From NCBI RefSeq assembly GCF_016808335.1, contig NC_053146.1:6301015-6365014 (forward strand): a DNA stretch of 64,000 bases. Reading direction: 5' to 3'. The DNA comes from Panicum virgatum. Lineage: Eukaryota > Streptophyta > Magnoliopsida > Poales > Poaceae. A program made the position numbers and the translations under genes. Positions 55,986 through 64,000 of this stretch are shown here, in pieces (position 1 is the first letter of the stretch; the number at the start of each line of letters is the position of its first letter). A model generated the notes under the pieces. It was not told the origin of the DNA. It ran no database searches and saw nothing but the letters and a program-made list of their open reading frames with translations.

Positions 55986-58078
55986 TATTTTGGGTATTTT
56001 ATATCTGGATGGCACATTTAACATGTTTAAGGATATGCATATGCTGATATGCATTTTCAAAGTTCATAGTAGACATATATGAAATTTCACAAGTTGTTTG
56101 AATCCTTCATGCAATTCACTCAATATAATTCGGTAATAGAATTCACGAATTTATTCTCTACCAGCAAAAAATAGTTTTAAAAGAAAGTGACACATGTGGT
56201 CTCGATTATATTATTTCTTTTATTTGAGCGACTGTTGCAATGGTTCAAGCTTAGTTTTGTACTCCATTTTATTAATGTATGAATGCTAATCTCTAACTAC
56301 TTTTGTTCTGGTAAACACGTAAAAGCTTTATTCCATCTTGTAAAAAATATTACATTTTTTTACTGGAATCCAAACAATTTTTTTAAATTCCAACCGCCAA
56401 TGATTTTCAAGACTTTATAACACCACATTCATCTCAATAACATGTGAAGATCCATCTCAAAAACTTTATAAAACCACATTCAATAAATTATAAATATATT
56501 TTAATAAAAAATAGTAGTCAAAACTAAAAGTCGATTTCTATAAAAGATCAAGGTGCGAAGCATTTATGATCGAAGAAGGTATGTGTCACTCAAAAATTTA
56601 TTCTACCTTGGCTAGTATAAAAGTATCTTGCAATGCTTTTTGAGTCGTGGAACATGGGTCTACGGTCTTTCCAGTCGCTACAGCCGTGGCATATGGCTGA
56701 CTCAATTAAGCTTGACTAACCTTAGGTATGGTCGCTATGGCAAGTACAAAAAAATCAGATAATGCCCATAGAACGTTCTAGAGAGGAGATGGAAAGGAGA
56801 TGTGACCTAGCTAAAGCATAACTTCGGGAGCAGAAATTTCTGTATGGATTAGAACGAATATAATATTTTTGTCATTAATCTATTATGATCATTTGCAGGC
56901 TTTGTAGTAGTATATAATAGGCTTTGCAGGCTTTATAGATCTTTCCAGAGGGACGCATTGGCTCCGGTTTTGGGCTCGATTGCAGGGCACTGATGACAGA
57001 AAGAATGGTATTCTCAAAGCATGTCAGGATCTAGAGTCAAGATCCATGAAGTTCTTCGCATCTCATGGATGACCGTTTATTTTACGCATTAGTCAATAAT
57101 GTTGGACCATTGTGTGTTTAAATTTTATATGCCAGGTAATAATTTTGGATTGATGCCTCTTCATAAAGAGGTTTGAAGTCGGATATTTTTCATTATCTAA
57201 AAAATATAATAGGTCTGGACAGGAAGTGAAGAAGGCGAGCTGGACCACCAGCCCTGATAGCAAAATAGTACGAGCTCAGAATAATGAGCAGGGTAACAGG
57301 GGCACATCAACTGGCCTAAACATGTCAACAAACCCTAAGACAAGGTAACAACCGTACTGACTAAAACGTGGGATAACCTGTTTGGATTTGTAATTTTAAA
57401 AAATCATGATGTTAAAAAGCTGTAAATTCATAAACCGAAGTCACTAGCATTCTGTTCTGCTGCAACCAGCCAACAGTATTTTTCTCTCACACCAAACCAG
57501 CAACAGTTATCAACATCAGCCAGCCAGCAGTACTTTTCTCTCACAACAAATCAACATCAGCCACCAGCCGCAGCCAGCCGAACAGAGTGTAAAATTAAAA
57601 AGAGCTTTGGAGTGAAGTTTCTAAAACTCACAATTACTACAAGTTTTGAAAGGCCCTGGTTTTTGCCTCTACATATGTTACCTCCAAAATCCAAATGCCT
57701 CTTGTAAAAAATCTAGCAAAGCTGTAGTGCTTTCAAAACCGAAATAAACTTTGTATCCCAATTCCCAACATGCATAAAAAAAAATTATACGTTCACGTGC
57801 ATTCTGTTTATGTGAAATTTACATTCCAGGCAAGCTCCGCCTGAAATTTTTTGCAGTAGGCCGAGAATTTTGTCACCGAAAGTGGTTGACATGCTGCAAA
57901 ATAAAAAAGTAGAACCAGCTTGAAAATATCCTACTGAAAAGTACAAATATCCAACAAAGAGATATTTCCCTACCCTTCCCCAACCTTTGGCCTGTCAGTC
58001 TAAGCAGACTTCAGCGACACACTTACAGATAAGGTTACACTGCCACTCCCCAGTCACCATTCACCAGTAGAGCTGGCC
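55986..58078. other. Intergenic region upstream of PNSB2
   Basis: AT-rich DNA with no credible gene. A MITE-like segment at about 57448-57590 begins 'ctgttctgctgcaacc', ends 'cagccgaacagag' and repeats 'cagccagc' and 'ttttctctcacac'. Confidence 0.5.
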
Positions 58079-59491
58079 ATGGCGCCCTTCTGCGCTCCTG
58101 CTGCCACTGCAGCTCCCCATGCCACTCCAACCCCTCTCACCAGCTCACGAGCTCACGGAAGCATATCGCCATGCGCCTCTCCCCCAAGCTAGGCGGCGGC
58201 GGCGGCGGCGGCCAGAGGGCGCGGCCTGTGAGTTCAGCAGCTCCCCAGGTGCGCGCGTTGTCGCCAGCGACGGCGGCGGAAAAAGCGGCGGGTCCCTTCC
58301 TCGCCCCCGTCAACGTGGAGTACCTGGCCGCCGAGTTCGCCGGCCACGGCGTGGGCTTCGAGCCCGTTGGCGGCAGCCCACGCTGCCGTTGCGGTTGCGC
58401 AGCGCCGTCAAGATGGCGCTGCGCAACCGCAACGGCAGCGTGGCGCACCTGCTGCTCCCCAGCGGGCTCGTCACGTCCTACAAGCCCGCCATGTGGCACG
58501 GCACCGTCACGGAGGTGCTCCACACGAACGTCGCCGAGGGCCCCGGCGGGCGGGCCGCCATCCGCGGCGGCGTGTCCGTGGACCTCCGCTGCGCCGCCGC
58601 CGGCGGCGGGTGGTCGCCTAGCGGGGCGTGGTGGCTCCGCGACGTCCGGGGAAACCCCACGACCTCCATCGAGGTACGCGCGCACCGGCGCCACCACAGA
58701 ATCTGATCACGGGACGCCGGCCATGCATGGTGCATCGAGCGAGGTCAGGCCGTCAGGTCACTGACGTGGCGCGTTTCCTTGCAGATCGAGCTCGTGTCGG
58801 CGGTTCCGGGGAGCGCGGGCGCGGCGAGGTGCGTGGTGACGCTGCATCCGGAGGCGCTGGCCACGGAGCTCGCGGTGACCAACACCGCGCCGGCGCCGAT
58901 GGCGCTGTCGTGCGGCGTGTCGAACCACCTGCGCGTGAGCCCCCCGGACGCCACCTACGCGCTGGGGCTCCAGGGCTCCGACTACCGCAGCGTCGAGCCG
59001 GCGCTGTCGGAGTTCAGCATCATCCCGCCGGACTACAGGGCCGCCGCAGGGTCGGCCCGGCACCGGTGGGCGAACAGGGGATTCGACATGATCCTCGCGG
59101 GCGGCGGCCGGGACCGTGGCGCGGCGGACGATCAGCCTGACGGCGAGGAGGACCACTACAAGCACATGACGGACGCGATGTGCCGCGTCTACAGCCACGC
59201 GCCCAGGGACTTCACCATCATCGACCGGGTACGAGACCTCGAGAGCTTCGGCGTTCACTCATCTATCTATTCGGTTGATTAGAGAAGCAGGGCCGGGAGA
59301 CTGGTCACTGATGCGAGTTTCTTGGACGGGAACTGCAAGGAGCTGTACGTGTTCAGCCCAGGGTCCCAGTACCAGTGGTACGGAATGTACGCCTACGTGG
59401 TCGTAGGGCCTGCCATGCTGGAGCCCGTGGTGCTGGGGCCCAGTGACACGTGGCAGGGGCTCAGTACCTGCGCAACCCCAATCAATGCCTA
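58079..59491 (+). pseudogene. PNSB2: PNSB2/NDF2 (NDH-like complex subunit) gene, frameshifted
   Basis: Exons about 58079-58673, 58785-59228 and 59291-59491. Recognisable parts are APVNVEYLAAEFAGHGVGFE, then KMALRNRNGSVAHLLLPSG, SYKPAMWHGTVTEVLH, AIRGGVSVDL, LGLQGSDYRSVEP, YSHAPRDFTIIDR, and ELYVFSPGSQYQWYG with VVLGPSDTWQG. This is the aldose-1-epimerase-like NDF2/NDH45 subunit of chloroplast NDH subcomplex B, which serves cyclic electron flow. Damage: the start MAPFCAPAATAAPHATP (transit-like) is in another frame than the mature part; a palindromic insertion at 58378 shifts the frame again; exon 3 opens with GRETGH-stop and later loses one base. Exon 2 (148 codons) is intact. Most likely a pseudogene. 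Confidence 0.85.
58378..58443. repeat. Perfect 29-bp inverted repeat inside PNSB2 exon 1
   Basis: Left arm 58378-58406, spacer GTCAAGAT (58407-58414), right arm 58415-58443, with no mismatch. The right arm is the native coding sequence (MALRNRNGSV); the left arm interrupts the reading between GFEPVGGS and AVKM. Confidence 0.97.
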
Positions 59492-60813
59492 GGCTCACCA
59501 TCGTCTCCGGGGCGACAAATGTGAAATGACAGACGAGGATACTGAAAATGAATGCTGTCAATATGCTGATTACAATGTAAATTATTATTTTTTATGTTAA
59601 TTACGACAATGCTAGGTTGCAATGTCAACAACACAGTGTTTCATATCGAACTACATGGGAACCAGTAACACTGGGAGAACAAATGACCCTGGAGCATTAC
59701 AATAGAAGTAACAGATGCGGCTTGGCAAGACAAGGATGTCTAACAGATGGATTATGTAGGCTGTAGGCCTGTAGCAACCACTGTGGTAACTGGTATACAG
59801 CTGCTGGGAATCCTGCTCATAGTGAAATGCTCATAACAAAATGAGAACCGAGGGGCTAAGAACATTAATCTTGTTTAAACCCGCTAAATTGCAACAGATG
59901 TCCAATGTGATGATTCTAAGTTGCAATGTGGTCAACAGCACCAAGGAACAGCAGAGCGTTGCTTATCACAACTACAAACATTTCTAAATCCCATAAGTTA
60001 TTCGGAACAAGGAAAATCTCCATTCCAGCCAAGCATGTACATTACCAAAAAGATGAAGAAGTCCCCAATGCTAAACTCACTTTAAGCTCCAGCTCCAAGT
60101 TGTGGCAAGTTTTGCACCCTTCCAACTTTGGACAACCTCGGGTAGAAGATCCTGTATGTTGGGCATAAACCATTACCCCTCCAATCTCAGTTCAGGTTTC
60201 ATGCCAACACACAAGGAACCATTTGCGTCCTTGACGCGGTTGAGCAAACACACACTGTTGAGAAAATATTGATGTGTTAGTTGGTTCAGAAAAGAAATCC
60301 TGCCAAATCTTTCCCTAATAGCTTTGTTGGTGATCATAGTGAATATCGTACAGGGCACCTTTTTTTTCTTTTGATAAAGATAGGGGACTAGCTTTGAACG
60401 CAATTGATGATATAACATGGATGCTAGTTTATAATTGCCATTAGTTGACAGGAAACATCTCTAGTCAAGCTTAATTCTGGAGTTGAGCTGCAGGAAGCTT
60501 TGTCAGTGCTGAGATAGTCCCACGCAATATATGCAAACAGAAATGGAAGATGTGAAGAACCACAGAAATTTGGAGTTAATACAGACAGTTAATTATCAGA
60601 TGGTAGGAAATTTCTTTGTAATGAGGAAAGACTTTACTACAGGAACAGCCTACAGGTTTTTAAAATCTATGATAGGAAAGACTGTACAAAAAGGAACAGC
60701 ATACAGGGTTTTCACTTTTCAGATCTACGATACCGTATAACATGAATTGTAACAAGGATTTGTTTTATAAAGTAATTGTTACTGGTATGCATCTTACCAA
60801 CTTAGGAGAACCC
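59492..60813. other. Region between PNSB2 and ING2, with a degenerate PHD exon copy
   Basis: AT-rich. On the minus strand, about 60250-60130 resembles the last ING2 exon (text around 'gcaaatggttcc', 'gtgttggcatgaaacctgaa', 'aatggtttatgcccaaca') but is badly mutated. The rest holds no visible gene. Confidence 0.5.
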
Positions 60814-63445
60814 TCATTGAAGATTCCTGCATGTCGGGCAAAACCATTTTCCCTAGAATCTCGTTTCTGGAGTCAAACCCACACACGTGTAATGAAACCA
60901 TTCGCCTCCTTCACACTGTTGAGTGAAGGTAAAACAATTAGAATTTAGCGGAGATAGGTAGCTTTCACACAAGAAAAAAAATGTACCATAATAATCGTGT
61001 TTCAAATGTGACAGCATGAAAACTGTGGATTCTAATTATAAAATTTGGTTGGCAGAAGCCTGCTGGATGTTTCTTCAGCAGCAATGTTTGGAAATCATAC
61101 TATTTAACTTTAGGCTTTATGTATGATTGCAAAAAGTCAAACACATATGACCATGATTTGTTGGCAAAAAGGTTGGAGAAGTTCAATTTTGGTTTGTAAC
61201 GATGTTTGGAAATCATACTATTTCAGTGATCTTGAAGAATCATACACCACATTCCACATATGCTGGTATATGAGCGTGGTTTGTTGACAAAAAGTTTGGG
61301 AAAGCAAAATTTTGGTATATAGGTGCCTTTATCTGGTTTACCGTGTCATGATAACTCAATGACAAAAAATGGCCCATGTAACTAGAAAGCAATTGAACAG
61401 GGGATAAAATGCTGTCAGAACTTTATTGTAATTGACCAATTCTACAGTATCTGACCTGCAATATGCTCTATAATATACAAGAACAAGCTAATATTATATC
61501 CTAGCCATAAGAGTAAAGTAGTGAGCAAAATCCTTAGTCTGCAACTCTGAATGGTAAAAGGTAGAGAAAACCACAAACTTAAAGATAAGATGATACACTA
61601 CAGACAAGGAGAAGTCAAGCTGCATCAAAGTATATTGAAGTGAACAGTAAGTTTTGTTGTTTGAAATGAAAACAAAGAAGTCTTAAAATCCCAGCAAAAC
61701 CACCTCTGCAAAAGTTTTAAGCCTTATCTGAGATTGACAAGCTTATAATGTAAAAGAAACTATAATTTAACTCTGACAAATAACTCATGAGTCATGATTA
61801 TCTGGCACCAAAACGACTTACATTCTCATTGTCACAGGCAATCATATCACCATATGAAACCTGAAATACCAATGATGAATAAGAATTTTATTCAGCGAGC
61901 ATTTGTGAAAAAATAATTTAGATATAATGCACATTTAAGTTCTAGGAAATATTAAAAGGTCTATTGTTTCAAAACTCACCTGGTGGCATATACAATACGT
62001 CGGTTCATTTGGATCAATCATTTGATCCACATCCATAGATGTACCTGCTTTCTTGCTGCTACCTGGAGGGGGCATTAAATCGAAGTCCATACCCCTTTCC
62101 CTGTCCCACTCCCTCTCTCTAAATTTCTTTGATGATTGAGGTGTACTAAAACCAAGCCTCCTTTTCTCATCTCTGCTAACCACCGGAACTGGAGGAAGGA
62201 CAGGAGGTTCATCTGGAGGTATCTTTCCTTCTGCAATTGAGAGGGAGAGATCAATAATCTGTTTGACAAATAACTAAGAATGGCATCCCACAATAATGCC
62301 TAGAATCTGCCTTGATTGCTAATACCATGCTTTAGATCTTCTGCAAACTGGCCCAGGTCTTCATCAAGGCGTTTGATATGGCTCTCTATCTGTACAATAA
62401 TGTCCAAGGTGCTTACAAACAGATATCCACACAAAGCAAGTGACTAAAAAAATGGAAATACTAAAATCTCCAATTCTGGATCAAGCTCAGGAGTAATAGC
62501 ATCCATTGAACTCACCAGTTAAATGCGAGGAGGATTCTAGATGGATAGATGGAGGTAAAATCGGTTTACATCCATATATGGGTATAACATATGTTATGAT
62601 TCTAAACATTTAACCTTAGATATATGGTGGCATATCAAACGATATATGAATCGCATCAGGATTTTCATAACATACTCAAATTTAATTTCATCTTGCTTAT
62701 CATTTTCTATAAATTCAGTTACTACTTGCATTTGAATTTGTGCAACTTATAACTGTGGAAACTCAGAGCATATCAGTGGTTACAAAACTTGACTATAGAA
62801 TCTTATTTCAATTTGTACAGTAGTACAAACACATACTCTTCAGTAATTTTGGAGTTCAGAACAAAATGTTAGAGCTGATTGGGGAATATCTTTAAACATC
62901 AACTAAGATAAGTAGCAAACATGAAATAGATATACTGACTAGTTGAATGCATAACATTGAAATTTAGGAAAATGACAGCAAGGAGGCAGTACCAGGTCAT
63001 AAGCTTGGCTGCCAGCAACACTTTCTCGGTGCAGAGACTCAGAGCATTGTCCTGACTAGCTTCTATATCCTTCTTCATCTTCTCCGACTCATCATCATCC
63101 ATGTTTGACCTGTCATACCCATGGGACGATACTCCCAGGAGATACTTTATCTGCTCTTTGGTCTGACCCATAATGCCTGAAACACAAAACCATAAGACGA
63201 GAAACTTAAGCAAAAGCAATCATCCAAATATCATCATACCAAGCAGTAACCAGTGCTTACATTCCACCTATAGTTCACGAAAATGCAACTTAGCATCAAA
63301 GGACACTAAGCAAACAGAAGAGAAGAAGAAAAAACAAACACAATTCTTTAAAATAAGAAGAAGAAATCATCACCATGTGCCCTGTCGTCGAGCTCGCGCA
63401 TGGTGGAGAGGATCCTCTGCAGGTCGCCGGCCAAGGTGCTCGAGT
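60814..63445 (-). CDS. ING2: ING2 PHD-finger protein, partial and broken
   Basis: Six minus-strand exons are visible: 63445-63374, 63176-62993, 62389-62326, 62230-61980, 61860-61822 and 60915-60814. The first exon (start Met) lies beyond the window. The product shows [83 protein letters not shown], and the PHD finger [35 protein letters not shown]. Plant ING1/ING2 bind H3K4me3 through the PHD and belong to chromatin acetyltransferase complexes. Two defects: the 62993-63176 exon lacks one G (AAK-CLT instead of AAKAYDL), and a TAG at 60853-60855 replaces the Lys in ETRFKGKW, which removes the last two zinc cysteines. The native stop would be at 60814-60816. Confidence 0.85.
61083..61325. repeat. 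Degenerate tandem repeat in the last ING2 intron
   Basis: A unit of about 118 bp starting 'tgtttggaaatcatactatt' occurs at 61086 and again at 61204. Both are followed by variants of 'tttgttggcaaaaaggttgg', 'caatgtttgg' and 'aattttggt'. Confidence 0.65.
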
Positions 63446-64000
63446 CTGCACGATTCCAAACACAAAACCAACCGGTAAGCGCGCGCAATCGGAGGCGGTA
63501 ACAGATTCGATAATCCGTGAAACGGGATCAAGTAAGTCTCACACTCGAGGTAGTGTCACACTACATGAGCATAAAAAGGCATCCACACAGAGTCTTGTTT
63601 TATTACTCTCCAGCAGTACCACGACACGAAAAAAAACTACCTTAATGTTTTCCACAAGTATAGAAATCAGCTGCTTCGCTAACAAAAATAGAGCTAAGAG
63701 AAAGGTAAAAAAAAAGGCAAGAAATTACAACAAACCCAATGTCACAGGGTATGTAAGAGACCTAACACAGGTGGCGGAACACGAAAAACCAGTCACACAA
63801 CTAAAACAGAAAATTGAAGTAAAACTGACTCACTCCCATGATGAGCCCCAGCTAACGAACTCCAGTACCAAATCAGGTTCATGATTCAGGCAGTATATCT
63901 TAATAATTTGCAGATACCACAAAACCTGCATGGTTGCAGATAATCTATAATTATCCAGAAAAGACACTAAACCATTATCTTTGCAGTACCCCCAGTTGCA
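63446..64000. other. Probable first intron of ING2
   Basis: No exon with the expected N-terminus of ING proteins was found here. The stretch is AT-rich and appears intronic, since the exon at 63374-63445 begins with an AG acceptor in phase 1. Confidence 0.5.

Noticed and set aside
58119..58706. 195-codon frame as the PNSB2 protein
   Set aside because: Only its second half is PNSB2; the first half is the wrong frame joined through the palindromic insertion.

Overview
The window is nuclear DNA of a grass. Genes have GC-rich first exons, GT-AG introns and AT-rich intergenic DNA, and the DNA between genes is packed with typical grass transposons: gypsy-type solo LTRs, Stowaway, Tourist and hAT MITEs, CACTA subterminal repeats, a Helitron-like end and gene-capturing TIR elements. 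The bZIP gene closely resembles maize Opaque-2, which points to a panicoid grass. I cannot name the species.

Left part (1-16 kb). This is a transposon-dense zone. A DUF4220/DUF594 membrane-protein gene (5268-10966) is split by two insertions: a 981-bp TIR element carrying an NPR1-like fragment, and a 2474-bp solo LTR. Each has an exact target-site duplication, and removing both on paper leaves one open frame of 743 codons. Next to it are another solo LTR (1659-4931) and a TIR element holding U-box and TORTIFOLIA1-like gene fragments (11628-13657).

Middle part (16-35 kb). Three apparently intact genes lie here: an Opaque-2-like bZIP (minus, 6 exons, with two upstream ORFs in its leader), plastid tryptophan synthase alpha chain (minus, 8 exons), and a UNE12-type bHLH (plus, 7 exons). 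A MULE-like element (28563-30206) with long inverted repeats carries a frameshifted F-box-type gene.

Right part (36-64 kb). It starts with LTR, CACTA and hAT sequence that cuts through a minus-strand coiled-coil gene of unknown function. A two-exon F-box gene follows, with a (TTC)n microsatellite as its 3' splice-site pyrimidine tract. Three further genes are broken: an SRPK kinase (2-nt frameshift), PNSB2/NDF2 (several frameshifts, one caused by a perfect 29-bp inverted repeat) and ING2 (1-nt frameshift plus a stop inside the PHD finger; its 5' end lies outside the window). A solo LTR (53159-55980) sits between SRPK and PNSB2. The run of damaged genes to the right of intact ones could reflect fractionation in a polyploid, or local assembly error.

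No rRNA, tRNA or CRISPR array was seen. All exon limits were read by eye from splice sites and phase. Family names come from remembered family features, not from searches.
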